DNA from: Luzula sylvatica
Lineage: Eukaryota; Streptophyta; Magnoliopsida; Poales; Juncaceae
Length of the DNA: 64,000 nt
Direction: 5' to 3'
Assembly (NCBI GenBank): GCA_946800325.1
Contig: OX326960.1
Coordinates: forward strand, 21,498,150-21,562,149
Shown here in pieces: positions 23,116 to 34,503 of this stretch (the stretch's first letter is position 1; every line of letters begins with the position of its first letter). The translations under genes were made by a program, and so were the position numbers. Under the pieces are notes generated by a model. That model worked only from the letters and a program-made list of their open reading frames with translations, searched no databases and had not been told where the DNA came from.

Positions 23116-23511
23116 ATGGCACCAAACGGGTGCGAGAGGCCGGTGGACGGCGAGGATCTCCGTGGCAGGACAGTGCGTCGCTCCGCCTCTATCTTTCAAC
23201 CTGCTGAACCGTGGCAACGTCAAACGGGCGCGAAGATGCTGGTAGACAACGAGGATCTCCATGACAGGAGCGTGCGTCAATTCCTGACTTCATCTCAGGT
23301 AATTTCGATACAATTTTTTTGGTCAATTTTACCTTTCGATCAATTTTCTTGCATAAAAACAGACTCGATTGGGGCCGAAAATCACGAATCACCGGATAAA
23401 GACAGGTATTGTTCGACGAGAGGCTCTGCAGTAGAGTTTGGATGCCAGAACAACCACTGGCCGAGGTCATCTCAGAAGCTGGAGCAAACCCTAGCCGAGG
23501 CTCAGCAGTAA
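23116..23511 (+). pseudogene. Captured gene fragment, exon-like (function unknown)
   Basis: Upstream lies a gene-like 5' region (AAAACCCTAAAGGGCG near 23083). The first frame from ATG 23116 (MAPNGCERPVDGEDLRGRTV) runs to about 23299, where CAG|GTAATTTCG is a good donor. The second piece (about 23361-23511) ends with SSQKLEQTLAEAQQ and a stop. Within exon 1 about 105 bp are duplicated (VDGEDLRGRTVRR and VDNEDLHDRSVRQ). The VRRSAS stretch faintly recalls the basic C-terminus of plant shugoshins, but this is too weak for a name. It lies inside Helitron-1, so it is best read as captured host exons. Confidence 0.4.
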
Positions 23512-24079
23512 GATGAAATTTTTCGATATTTGTGTGTTTTTTTCTCATTTTTTGTCCATTTTTGAAGTTGTTTTCAGAGATATAATTGTGTACTTCAATT
23601 CAATTTCTGTCAAGCAGCATTTTTCAATACCATCAATTCTTCAACTTCCCTTATTAATAGGTAATATCAAATAATTTATGTTTGAAAACTTTTTTACTTT
23701 TCATTCCTAATTGTATTTACTTTTTTATTTTATGTGCAGTAAAAACAGTGTGAAATGCATGGTTGGAATAATTCATGTAGGTTTGCCAAATTTCTGTCAA
23801 AAAACAAATTCACTATTCGTTGTCAAGGCCAAGAGTGTAAGTTCCTTTCTTAATTGATATTCTTTTTTAAAATATTTAAAATATTTTTCCTTTTTTTGAT
23901 CATTATGAATATGAATATTAGATAATGGCATATTTATTTTGCACGATTTTTGTTCCATATTGGGCGTCTCAAAAAATGCCAGCAAATCCGAAATGAAAAG
24001 CGGTTCTTATTTTCTCCATATAATTAATTTCTTCATAATTAACTCTAAAATAATTCTTACTTTTACTTATTTATTTGCA

Positions 24080-24240
24080 GCTTTCATGATGTTGCAACTG
24101 GAGCTGCTGGTGTGATTGGGGCGATCGAGGCTGCTGCGACAGTATCTAAAGGCTGTTGCTGGTCAGGGGAGAGAGAAATCAGATTTGATGCTGCCGCCAG
24201 TAGGCTAATTCGAATACATATGAAAAGCGGGTCCAGGTAC
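24080..24240 (+). pseudogene. Possible captured exon, unknown
   Basis: A good acceptor (TTATTTGCAG at about 24071-24080) is followed by an open frame beginning FHDVATGAAGVIGAIEAAAT and running about 50 residues. The base composition is richer in GC than the surroundings. It is probably another exon of the fragment captured at 23116. The product is not recognised. Confidence 0.3.
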
Positions 24241-25840
24241 GTTGTACCGGTTACGTACCGGTACAGTCTAATCCCGGTCTAGGTTTGGAAAATGTGTACT
24301 TTGATTAAATGTACATTAAACATTTACTTCGAAGAGGTATTTTCATATTCACAAAGAACCCCTAAATAATATTTAATAACTTCGCCTTTTGGTAATTTTA
24401 AAAAGAACAGGCTTTTGGAGGGGGTCCTGCTGAAACATCCTCACCACAATTCTTTCTCTCGCATTTTCTTTATCGACTCAGGCAAAACCTTTCCGCCGGG
24501 AAAAGAGGGGCCATATCTAGGGTTTTGCTCGAAGATTCGGTTCTTCGTTAGACGGGCACAGCTTTCGTCGGGCCAAGTGATTAACGAGACCGAAAACAGA
24601 GAGAGGACACAGAGGACGCTCCCCGGACAAAAACTTGCTTCGGGTATTAAATTAACAAAAAATACGGGGTTGTGAATGATTTTTTTTCTTCTAAATTTGT
24701 TCTGATTTGATTTTATTAAATTTATTTGTTTATAACAACAGCTTTTCACGATTTCTGAGATTGAAATGCGTGACGGACTATAAGTGAGAGAAAGTGAAGG
24801 CGGTTAGGGAAAGTCTCAGGAATATTGAGAAATTAGGAGGGTTTTAGGCGAAATTTCCAACAATCGGAAAGAGGTACACAGTGCACATTAATGGATTTTT
24901 ACATGATAAGTTTTTTCTTTTTCTGTATTGAAAAGGTTACATATTGACCCCTCAAAGACCTAAACTCATTTTATACTTAAATTGGCGAAACTGGATGCAG
25001 GAAATTGGTGATTATGCTGCCGAAAAGATGAGCTACCAAGGGATTATGTCATTGATGTGAGTCTATAGATAAGGTAATTGAGCAATTAAGTTCCAAGAAA
25101 ATGGAAGATTAATCAAGTGCTCAGTTTGTTTTTGTTTTCATATTTTATTACTTCGGTTCGAGCGTGCGAATCTCATCTGATCTTGATATGGACTCATCAC
25201 AGCAAACAAAAGTGATTTAGGTAAATTTCTATTTATTTCATCCTTAATAATGACTATTTTCAGATTGTTTTTTGGTATTTTGGTTACCTCATTGAGATAA
25301 TAATATACTCAGCATGTGTGGGACTCATTTTATGGATTTTAGGTAAATTTAATTTGTTGATGGAGATAATAATATACAATTTTCAGAATCCATGGGCCCC
25401 GTTTTTGGTCAATTTCTGTTTATTTCAATCTTAATTATATGGATTTTTTTTGGTAAGTAATCTATAGAGGCTGATTATGCTTATTTAGACAAGGCACGAA
25501 ATGAAATAGTGAACATAAAATTAAAAGATATGAACAGCGAAACACAAAATCACATTACAAATAAGAAAGTACAAATAAAAAATAATTCGAAAACAAATAC
25601 GGAAATCAAATATGAACCCATATTCGATTAGAAAATGCAAAGGAAGGAAACATCGAAACAAAGAAAAAACACGAACAAAAAACAAATAAAAAGGCCAATA
25701 CAAGTTAAGGAGTACACAATAGATACAGGAAACCATGTTTAATTTGAATGCTACTAGCAAATCCAAATAACTAATACAAACATGAAATGCATAGGCAAGA
25801 AAAATATCGAAATAAGTTTGTTGGAAAAGCAAGGATGTTT
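24241..25840. other. Helitron-1 interior, non-coding
   Basis: AT-rich, with one gene-like patch near 24440-24660 (frame starting MEGVLLKHPHHNSFSRIFF, with a TAGGGTTTTGCTCG motif like a plant 5' leader). No domain is recognisable and no intact gene is seen. Confidence 0.4.
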
Positions 25841-27290
25841 TGTCATATCATCATCATCATCGTCACCATCACCGTCATCATGACAAAATGATCATCCTAT
25901 CATCATCATCATCAATAATATCATCATAATTATCATTATCATTATCATCATTATCATCATCATCATCATCAACATCATCATCATCATCATCATTATTATT
26001 ATCTAAATGCGGATACAAAATACAAAACACGAACTGCGAAAAAAACAAATGCAAATACACAAAAAATACAAATACAAGTACGAATGTCAAATACAATTAC
26101 AAAATACAAATATAAATACATATACAAATACGAATATAAACATGAGTACGAAATGCGAAAATGTAATACAAATATGTATCCGAATACGAGGCACGAAGCA
26201 CGAACACGAATACTAATACGATTTCCAATTAAGAATGACGAATAAGGAATAATGAATTACGAAATACGAAATCACACGAAAACATACATGAAATACAAAT
26301 ACTAATAGAATACACGAATAAGAATAATAAAAGAATACAAATACATGAATGCGAATATGAATACGAATACGAAATACAAATACAAATACAAGTAAAATTA
26401 CAAACAATTTGATATATTTCAGAAATGAAGACATAATCATCATCATTATTATCATGAAAATGCGGTTACAAAACAAAAAACATGAACAACGAAAAATTAT
26501 ACAAATAAATACGCATCAACAAAATACATATACAAATACGAATACCGAATACAATTACGTAATACAAATACGAAATACGGACAAGAGTTTGAAATATGAA
26601 TATGTATACGAATACGAACACGAACATAAACACGAACACAAATACCAATACGATTAGGAATAAATAATTATGAATAACGAATAGGGAATAACAAATTATG
26701 AAATACGAAATCACACGAATACAAATACGAATACCAATACAAACACGTGAATAAAATAATACGCGAATACGAATATGCTGACGCGATTGCGAATATGAAT
26801 ATGAAATGCGAATATAAAATACAAATGCAAATACAAGTACAAATACAAATAATTCGATATACTTCATAAAGGACCACATTTTAATCATCATCAAAATGCG
26901 GATACAAGATACAAAACACAAAGAACAAAAAAAAAAATACAAATAGACATGAAAAAAATACAAATACAAGTGTGAATAACAAATACAATTACGGAATACA
27001 AATACAAAATACATATATACAAGTACGAAATACGAACACAAGAACGAAATGCGAAAATGAAATACGAAAATGAAATACGATACAAATATGAACACGACTA
27101 CTAATACGATTAGGAATTAAGAATTATGAATAACAAAATACGAAATCACACGAATACTAATACGAATACGCGAATAAGAATAGTACATGAATACAAATAC
27201 GCGAATACGAATATACGTACACGAATATGAATACGAAATACAAATACAAATACAAGTAAAAAAACGAACAATTTGATATATTTCAAAAAT
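25840..27290. repeat. Simple-repeat tract: (TCA)n then degenerate ATACGA/ATACAA hexamers
   Basis: 25845-25998 is almost pure TCATCATCATCA. 26000-27290 consists of diverged ATACGAATACAA-type units, often broken by short AT stretches. Several long frames arise here purely from the repeat (poly-Asp, and Y/F/V-rich), and they are not genes. The same ATTCG/TACGAA wording recurs at 35930-36430. Confidence 0.8.
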
Positions 27291-27537
27291 GAGGACATGC
27301 TAATTACAACATACAATGAGATTGCACAGCAAAAACCAATTGCACGTGTTATTAAACGACAAGAAGCATTCTCAAACACAACAATTACGAAGAAACAATT
27401 TTTTTTTTGTGAATACGAACTATAAATAATTTACAAATAAAAATACAAATAACCGACCCAAAACATAAAAATCAAAACAAAGTAGGAATTTTTTTTTTTT
27501 ACAACGAACCCGCGCAATAGCGCGGGTCCCACGCTAG

Positions 27538-27615
27538 TCACATAATAAATATTGAAGATTCTAAGTTGTGTTGCTCTTTCCTTCAAGATTTGTCTGTTCG
27601 ACGTCTCTATGCTAA
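27538..27615 (+). other. GLR upstream block, part 2
   Basis: TCACATAATAAATATTGAAG through CTATGCTAA matches 58750-58799 plus 63648-63700, which are themselves separated by Copia-D. It is the 78-bp island of host sequence between the two Helitrons. Confidence 0.75.
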
Positions 27616-28383
27616 TCTACCCCTCCCGTTAATTTTACAATAACTTTGCTCTCATCATGCCACGCTCCTTTCTCTTTTATCATTCATCTACATTGATGAA
27701 ATCTGAACCGTTTATTTTTTTATCTAACCTTAACTATCTCACTTTGTCTTTTACCCTCTTTCTTTTTCCTCGTCTCCAACCCCACCTCAACTCTCCACCA
27801 TGCCTCTTTCTTTTTCTCTCCACTGTGGAGCTATTTTTCTTTGCTTTCACCATTCCCCCCATCGTCTTCAACTAGCTCGCATTATTTGTTGATAATCATG
27901 TCCGATTAGAGACAAGCGAAGAAGAGAAGGACAAAGAGGCTGTGGAATCACGTCCAAGAAGGGAGAATCGCACCCAGTCATGGAAGTACGCCCAAAAAAG
28001 GAGAATCTGGTTCACTCAAGGAATCCCGCCCAAGAAGGGAGAATCACGTCAAAGACAGAGCCAACGCCAAGAAGGGAGAACCGAAAAAGAAAAAGCGGCT
28101 TGACGAACCTGTCCAATCAAAACAATGGCCTCGGTGTGACGCCTACAATTTGGTCGATCTTTCTGACTAAGGACACATTGCAAGGAATGGTCGATTCGAT
28201 TGCTCTTCTACTGACCACGTATGTTTTTTTTTTGTAATTTCAAATGCATACATGTTCATTTTGTAGCCAAACTTAAGTTCAATTTTTTTTCTTTTTCCCT
28301 TCTATTTCTTTAGTTTTTTAAAAAGATTAATAGGACAAGGCACTGACTACAGACTCTCTTAAGACTCGAGAGTAATAAGGTGA
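27616..28383 (+). other. Helitron-2 left part, no intact gene
   Basis: A pyrimidine-rich stretch (27650-27880) is followed by imperfect repeats of AAGAAGGGAGAATC (27950-28090) and a T-rich region. Short frames exist but none shows a domain. Confidence 0.4.
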
Positions 28384-28914
28384 TTGTATCTCTCTTCTTC
28401 ATTTGTAATTTTCTCATTTACTATATCTGTATCTCTGAAGAACAAGAATACATCAACCTACCCACCCTCGACGACTCCATCAACATCACCATCACCATCG
28501 AAGAAGATGAAGCGATCCCTCAAACACCTTCTCGACCTCCTCGGGAAACACATGGCACAAGACGATCTCACTTCGATCTCAAAAGATGTGGCCATAAAAA
28601 TCATAAGGAAAACGGATGATGATGACCTTAAACGTTATCTTCTAAAACAATTGGATGAAGAAGAATTACGACTGTACGGAGAAGTGTGTAGAGAGGCCGC
28701 GAGGAAAGCATACCAAACCGACTCGTCAGAAGATGAAGACGAAACCAACCGAGAAAAAACAAACTCGATGGTCGGAGAACCTCGAGGCAACAACAATGGC
28801 GAAAAGATCACCGATCTTGGGAAGGAGAAGGTGAAGGGTGCTGACACGACAAGGGCAGAAAACGAGAAAAACACAAAAAATCGAAAAGAACGAGGAAAAA
28901 AGGACTCCCTCTAA
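28384..28914 (+). CDS. Hypothetical charged protein upstream of LINE ORF1
   Basis: A 176-codon frame. A likelier start is the methionine in KKMKRSLKHLLDLLGKHM, giving about 135 residues. It is rich in D, E, K and R, with a helical central part (DLKRYLLKQLDEEELRLYGE) and an acidic SSEDEDE stretch. It overlaps the frame at 28838 that continues as LINE ORF1, so it may be the N-terminal part of the same protein after a frameshift, or a captured exon. No known domain is recognised. Confidence 0.35.
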   Translation: MYLSSSFVIFSFTISVSLKNKNTSTYPPSTTPSTSPSPSKKMKRSLKHLLDLLGKHMAQDDLTSISKDVAIKIIRKTDDDDLKRYLLKQLDEEELRLYGEVCREAARKAYQTDSSEDEDETNREKTNSMVGEPRGNNNGEKITDLGKEKVKGADTTRAENEKNTKNRKERGKKDSL

Positions 28915-29026
28915 GGTGACAGTTCTCGGACTGCAAAAGGGGAACACCTCAAAAATAGTAAAGGTTACTCGAAATTACAATACTGTTGCAGACGCGAGAA
29001 ACGAAAAAAATTCAACACAGCAGGCG

Positions 29027-32000
29027 CAGGGCCGGTCCAACGATTTCAAATACCCGAAGCCGAATTTTAGAATTGACTCTCAAATTAATTAATTTGTTCA
29101 AAATTATCAAATATAAAATTCAAAATATATTACATTACATAAAATTAAAAAGTACGATACATATAATTCCAAAATGACGTATTATTATAAGATCTCACTT
29201 AAATATTAATCTTCTCGCATTTTTCGAAGCGAAAATATGAATAACATTAGTGTAATATTCTATTTTTTCTATTAAATCACTTTCAATTGATAACAAAGCC
29301 AATCCATTTAACCTCTCTTGCGACATTGTTGATCGAAGATAAGTTTTAATCAATTTTAGTTTTGAAAAACTTCTTTCTCCCGAGGCAACCGTAACCGGTA
29401 TCGTCAAAAACACCCTATAAGCATTCCAACTATTCGGAAAAGAACTACCCATATTTTCAAAAAAATTAAGAATTTCAATTGGCCTCTTCAAATCTTTCGG
29501 CAATACATTTTCCAAATATTTCGACTCCGAATATAAATCATTCCCATCCACATCGGAAACACCATTATGCTTCAAAATTTCTTCTAGATTAATACAATTA
29601 CTCTTCAAACACTCGTCATTTGAACACGATTTTTCCAAATCAAATAAAAATCCGAAATTCTTTTGATAATCCTTAAATTGCTCGAACCTAGAATTGAATG
29701 AAGAAATCGCTTGATCGATAATAATTATAAAATAATCCAACCTAAACGACTCTAAAGGTGTGCGTACTATCGATTCACTACCTTCACATTCATCAAATTG
29801 TCTCTTCCGTGTTCTATTCCGTTTTGCAATAATATTATATCCAATTCCCATTTCATCCGCCATTTCTTTGGCATCACTTAAAGCCTCTTCAAAACCAACG
29901 CTTCTATATCTCGTGAAATATTCAATAAGTCCTTCTAATTGTTTTATTGCATCATCCACGTGTATATCTTCACTTTGAAGTTGTTTACTAACGGCGTTAA
30001 CAACAAACAACAAATTGTGCCATATTACAATACTCAATAAGAATTGAAAACTCCCCAACTCATTATTTGCAAGCGATTGAGCTTCACTTTTGGCCATTGG
30101 ATCCGTTTTTTTATTTTCCGCTAAATCAAATAAAGCATCTCTTATTTTTGAAGCATAATACCTTAGTGGTTTAATACTCTCGATTCGACTTTCCCAACGC
30201 GTTTGTGATAATGGCTTGAGTGTAAGACCCTCCACATTCTCAAGCAAAACGGACCATCGTTGAGTCGAAGAAGAGAACAACACATAAATACGTTGTACAA
30301 CTCCAAAAAAAGTTTTCGCTTCACTTGAAGAATTAGCCATATCACAAAGAACAAGGTTAAGACTATGACAACCGCAAGGTGTATAAAACGCTCTACGATT
30401 TTCTTTTAAAACTCTTGATTGAACTCCCTTATTGATTCCTTTCATGTTAGACCCGTTATCATATCCTTGTCCCCTCAAATCACCAAAATCGAGTTGATTA
30501 TTAACTAAAGCATCTTTAAGATAACCAAACAACCCCAATCCCGTCGTATCATCAACCTTCATAAATTCCAAAAAATACTCCTTCACTTTTATCGGACTCG
30601 ACGAAATATCAACACATCGCACAACAAGTGACATTTGCTCTTCATGACTTAAATCGGGTGTGCAATCAAGTATAACCGAAAAATATTTCGATTTTTTTAT
30701 TGTTCCAATAATTGTATTTTTTACTTCTCCCGCTAGCATTTGGATCAACTCGTTTTGGATTTTATGACTAAGATAATGATGATAAATCTCTTCATTTTGA
30801 ATTCTACTTAAATGCTCTTGCATTACTAAATCAAATTTTCCAAGCATTTCAATGACGCTTAAAAAATTTCCATTATTTCTTTCATAAATCCTCTCATTGC
30901 TACCACGAAACGGTAAATTATTTTTTGCAAGTGTTTTTACAATAGAGATTATCCTTAATAATACCGCTCTCCAATGTTCTCTCTCTCTATTAATTTGCTC
31001 TTGCAACTTTGTATCAATCGTCTCGTTATTCTTTAATCTTTTTTCCAATTCAATCCATTGACGCATACAATTTAAATGATCAAAACTAGTTTCGTGACTC
31101 TTAAGTCTCACACCAATATTTCTCCAATCTTTAAATCCTTCACTAGACAATTGTATATTATTCCCTTCTCGTTTAAACAATTTACAACAAAAGCAAAATA
31201 CCCTATTCAAAGATTTAGAGTATATTAACCATTTCCTATCATGCTTCTCTCCGTTAGATAATTCACGAGTATAATGAATAGATGAAAAATGTCGACTCTT
31301 TTCATTGTCATCTTTGGGATATTTATAATCATGTATTCGTAATGGCCCCCTCTCAACTAAAAAATCCCTTAATTTTTGATTAATTTCTTTCCAATTACAA
31401 GGATCATCAATATTTGGTGGTATAATTTCGATTAAATTATTTTCAATATTCTCTTCTTCGACTACTTCATTCACGTCTCTAACTATTTCATTAACTTCTC
31501 CGACTACTCCCCCTTCCTCTTCTATTACATCAACCGATTCAACCGGTCTTTTCGACAAAAATTTGTCAAAAGCTCCTCGTTGAGAATTAATAAAATCTTC
31601 GACTTTTTGTTTATTTTTTCTTTTTTGAGAACCGGAAATCGACATACTACGCCTATTTATTAAATAGTTAGAGATACAATTAATATATAATTTCAAACAA
31701 TTCAACATAATTACAATCAATTTGAGTCAAATTTATTAATAAATTATCAAATCAACACATTGATTTTAGCCCCAAATTCAATTTAAATTTAATTTGGAGT
31801 GTAAAAACTAAACTAGAGATGAAATTAGTTTGAGAAAGAGAGAGATTATACAATGTTGAGATGATAGGAGAATAATTAGCAAGAAAATAGAAGATATCCC
31901 CACCAAAATCGCCAAAACACCGAGAAATTTCAAGACCTAGCTCCAAACTCGAAAATACCCAAACTATTCTCAAACCCCCACTCAAATCTCTTGAAATCCA

Positions 32001-32323
32001 CTCAATAATCAAGAATTAACCTCCACAAATAATCTTCTTGATTGAAGACACGAAATAATGGTAAAATTTTCGAAATTATTCAACCCGAAATCCAATTTTT
32101 TTTTTCCTTTTTGTTTCTGTCCAGAGAGAGGGAATAATAGTGCAAAGAGAGAGAGGGTAATAGAAGCGGGTTATTGGGGCGGGTTAATAGAGTTATTGGG
32201 TTATTGGGTAGAGTTATTAAGTATTGGATATTTGATGTATGTTAAAAAAAAAAAAATTTGGGCCCCAAATAAATTCAGATTCGAGTCCAGACTTTAGTGA
32301 CTTCTATGCATGGGCCGGGCCTG
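29027..32323 (-). mobile_element. Apparently complete hAT transposon
   Basis: Terminal inverted repeats are CAGGGCCGGTCC at 29027 and, on the complement, CAGGCCCGGCCC at 32323. Flanks are AGCAGGCG (29019-29026) and AGCGGGCG (32324-32331), an 8-bp target duplication with one mismatch. One uninterrupted transposase gene fills the middle on the minus strand. Ends, target duplication and gene are all present, so it is the best candidate in the window for a recently active DNA transposon. Confidence 0.85.
29195..31645 (-). CDS. hAT transposase, ZMYM1-like (TTF finger, DUF4371, hAT dimerisation)
   Basis: An intact protein of 816 aa from MSISGSQKRKNKQK; an in-frame methionine 25 codons upstream is less likely because of its hydrophobic, AT-rich leader. 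Around residue 150 is a TTF-type finger (FCFCCKLFKREG). The DUF4371 region follows, with the signature RGQGYDNGSNMKG and CHSLNLVLCD; aspartates in LDCTPD and GYDNGS are candidate catalytic residues. Near residues 725-790 the hAT dimerisation motif appears (TVASGERSFSKLKLIK). The acidic stretch near residues 30-60 is typical of the family. The protein would bind the element ends and cut and paste the element. No frameshift or stop is seen. Confidence 0.9.
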   Translation of the reverse strand: MSISGSQKRKNKQKVEDFINSQRGAFDKFLSKRPVESVDVIEEEGGVVGEVNEIVRDVNEVVEEENIENNLIEIIPPNIDDPCNWKEINQKLRDFLVERGPLRIHDYKYPKDDNEKSRHFSSIHYTRELSNGEKHDRKWLIYSKSLNRVFCFCCKLFKREGNNIQLSSEGFKDWRNIGVRLKSHETSFDHLNCMRQWIELEKRLKNNETIDTKLQEQINREREHWRAVLLRIISIVKTLAKNNLPFRGSNERIYERNNGNFLSVIEMLGKFDLVMQEHLSRIQNEEIYHHYLSHKIQNELIQMLAGEVKNTIIGTIKKSKYFSVILDCTPDLSHEEQMSLVVRCVDISSSPIKVKEYFLEFMKVDDTTGLGLFGYLKDALVNNQLDFGDLRGQGYDNGSNMKGINKGVQSRVLKENRRAFYTPCGCHSLNLVLCDMANSSSEAKTFFGVVQRIYVLFSSSTQRWSVLLENVEGLTLKPLSQTRWESRIESIKPLRYYASKIRDALFDLAENKKTDPMAKSEAQSLANNELGSFQFLLSIVIWHNLLFVVNAVSKQLQSEDIHVDDAIKQLEGLIEYFTRYRSVGFEEALSDAKEMADEMGIGYNIIAKRNRTRKRQFDECEGSESIVRTPLESFRLDYFIIIIDQAISSFNSRFEQFKDYQKNFGFLFDLEKSCSNDECLKSNCINLEEILKHNGVSDVDGNDLYSESKYLENVLPKDLKRPIEILNFFENMGSSFPNSWNAYRVFLTIPVTVASGERSFSKLKLIKTYLRSTMSQERLNGLALLSIESDLIEKIEYYTNVIHIFASKNARRLIFK

Positions 32324-32762
32324 AGCGGGCGCCGCTTATATTAGTAAGTGAAGATAGGGAAGAGAGAGAAAAGATGGTGGGAGATTCTATGGATCACATT
32401 ACAAATGCACATATTGCATTTAATGCGCATGGAAGCATTGACGACAAGTTTGAACATGTGACCAATGCAAATAAAGTGGGCCCTAGAAGGTGTGAACGCC
32501 TCAAGGCAAAAAAGAAAACAAATTTCTCATCCTTGCAAAAAGCAATCCAGATAAAATCCAAAGCTGTTGTACTGGGGTCAGATAAGCGAAAAAAGAGGCA
32601 GCCTAAATTATTTGTGGACAAGATGGAGCAAGAAAGGATATCTAACAATCCTTTATCCACAGAAGAAATTAAGAAGATACTCGCAGATAGTGGGATTCAT
32701 ATGGAAGTAGAAGGGATACAAGAGTTACAGCACCAAGCCAGCAACACCAAATCTGTTGGCGA

Positions 32763-32804
32763 TTTTTTTTTTTTTTTTTTTTTTTGATTATATTGCCCGT
32801 AGGC
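32763..32804 (-). mobile_element. 42-bp retroposed 3' tail with 16-bp target duplication
   Basis: 23 T followed by GATTATATTGCCCGTAGGC lies between two exact copies of CCAAATCTGTTGGCGA (32747-32762 and 32805-32820). On the minus strand it reads as 19 nt of a LINE-like 3' end plus poly(A). It is an extreme 5' truncation by target-primed reverse transcription. A similar tail (TGCCTACGGGCTTGTT plus 14 A) lies at about 37695-37724. Confidence 0.85.
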
Positions 32805-32931
32805 CCAAATCTGTTGGCGAGTTGCTGATAGAAGAGTCATAGGTAGAAACCATGCAAACTAAGAAGTGAAGATTAGAGATACAATACTGTATCAGGAATT
32901 AGAGTGCTTAATTTAATTTGTTTAAGTTTTT

Positions 32932-33784
32932 ATGTCGCCTATAAAAAATATAAAGGCTTTGTGTTGGAACATTAGAGGGTTAGGAGACAATGACAAATGT
33001 AAGGTAGTTAAAGGATGTATTAGGGATGCAAAGTGTGAAATTATTAGATTGCAAGAAACAAAGTGGAGTACTCATTCCATTTTTCAACTAAGACGAATAA
33101 ACCCCAAACAGCTTTAATCAAGCTATTTTCAAGGATGCAGATGGCACCAAAGGAGGTTTATTGGTGGCATGGACCGATAATTTCTCCCTACTCCAACACT
33201 CACTAACGGATCATGCGATCACGGTAACTTTAAACAATAACCTCGATAATTCAATCTTAACCATTACAAACGTGTATGGACCGACAAAAGAAAGAGAGAA
33301 AGATTTATTTCTTGAGGAGTTGAAACTTATAAGGAATAACATTAAGGAGAGGTGGTTAGTCATGGGTGATTTTAACATGACTAGATCACAAGAAGATAGG
33401 ATGTATGGCACCGGTTTACTAGGGAGGATGCTAAAATTTAACGATACCATAGATGATTTACAAATACAAGAAATTCCATTGGTGGGAAGAAAATACACAT
33501 GGTCTAATAAACGTTCGAACCCACTCATGATCAAACTTGACCGTGTCTTTATTACCCATGATTTACAAGACGAGACGCTGCAAAGATGGCGGGAGCAACG
33601 GAAGAGGCTAAGCACAGAACAAGCTACGCATTGGGACGTAACATGGTGGAGTTTTTGTTGGAGTATATGGACTACAAGAAATAATATCATTTTTAGGGAA
33701 GAACAATTAAATATTACTAGGTTAGAAAGAGTGATTTTAATGCATCGAGCTCAATGGAATAATTGTATAATTTCGAAAAAATAG
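32932..33784 (+). pseudogene. LINE ORF2: endonuclease joined to C-terminus, RT deleted
   Basis: It starts MSPIKNIKALCWNIRGLG, the conserved N-terminus of plant LINE endonucleases (EEP family). LQETKW follows, with a stop at about 33115. The frame resumes near 33161 with VYGPTKEREK, VMGDFNMTRSQ and KYTWSNKR. At about residue 145 of the second frame (HDLQDETLQRW) the protein passes straight into the far C-terminal motif WWSFCWSIWTTRNNIIFRE. The entire reverse transcriptase, more than 600 residues, is missing. Confidence 0.85.
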
Positions 33785-33929
33785 GGGTAAAAGAGGGAGC
33801 TCGGTCATGGAGTATGGTTCGATAGATAGGATGAGAGAAATTATTTTAATCATTATAAAATGTATGATGATAGGTTGTAATTAAACAATATCTATAAAAT
33901 GAAGAATAGGTCCTCACAGGGCCTTTTTT

Positions 33930-34503
33930 GACCGTTTTTTTCATAACACAGATTTTTTTTTACTATTTTTTTTTTTTTTTTTTTACTATTTTTTTTTTTT
34001 TTGGCATTACAAACCGGTAACTGTTTCGTAGTAAATTTGGAGAGAGGTCAAAGGTTCTCTTTCAAATAATAATTGTAATTAGTGGTATTTTGTGTTTAAT
34101 TCTTACATGAACAAGGTAATTCTGATCCAGATTATCATGGTTAATTATTTTGTGTCTAATATCGATTGACGCATCTAATTAGTTGATCTTTTTGTCTAAT
34201 TAGATAGCTAAGAATATTTATTCTGATATGTTGTCGATGGACATTTATTCAATATGTTTTATTAATATTTAATATGTTTTTTTAAATTTTGGACTTTCGT
34301 ATATACTTAAGTTGAATTATAAAAATTGAATTATTATATTTTTGTTTGTTTTATTTTTAAATTTTTATTATAATTGCTATAAAATATTGTCGATTTAAGT
34401 AATCGTTTTTTACCCGTTTTTTTACCGTTTTACGACCGTTTTACAGTAAAACATTAAAACGGTGACCGACTGTACCGTACCGTTTCCCGTCATTTGCAAC
34501 ATT
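33930..34503 (-). mobile_element. hAT-derived MITE in the LINE 3' UTR
   Basis: Its right end on the complement (CAATGTTGCAAATGACGG) and the following about 120 bp match the left end of the hAT derivative at 4485, in the opposite orientation. It is non-coding, with poly-T tracts. It is flanked by 21-bp direct repeats GGTCCTCACAGGGCCTTTTT(T) at 33909-33929 and 34504-34524, longer than the 8 bp expected. Confidence 0.7.

Larger units (their letters stand above)
22822..27537 (+). mobile_element. Helitron-1 (4.7 kb) with captured gene pieces
   Basis: It begins TCTTTAAATAG directly after an A and ends with a hairpin (CCCGCGC-AATAG-CGCGGG, 27509-27526) and CTAG (27534-27537) before a T. These are the Helitron rules: 5' TC, 3' hairpin plus CTRR, insertion between A and T. 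Removing it joins AAAGCACATA to TCACATAATAAATATTG, matching the uninterrupted paralogous site at 58742-58760. It encodes no Rep/helicase, so it is non-autonomous. It carries exon-like fragments (23116-24240) and a simple-repeat tract. Confidence 0.8.
28838..32842 (+). pseudogene. LINE ORF1 C-terminal region, split by hAT and a small retroposed tail
   Basis: The frame ending NSTQQA at 29026 continues, after removal of the 3297-bp hAT and one target-duplication copy, as PLILVSEDREEREKMVGDSM from 32332. It then runs to GELLIEES and a stop near 32842 if the 42-bp insertion at 32763-32804 is also ignored. The protein is basic (RRCERLKAKKKTNFSS) with no finger visible in this part. Position and charge fit a LINE ORF1 nucleic-acid-binding protein. 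Two independent insertions break it. Confidence 0.6.

Noticed and set aside
25878..27095. Long frames rich in Asp, or in Tyr/Phe/Val
   Set aside because: They arise from (TCA)n and ATACGA-type simple repeats on either strand. They have no domain and no gene-like start context.
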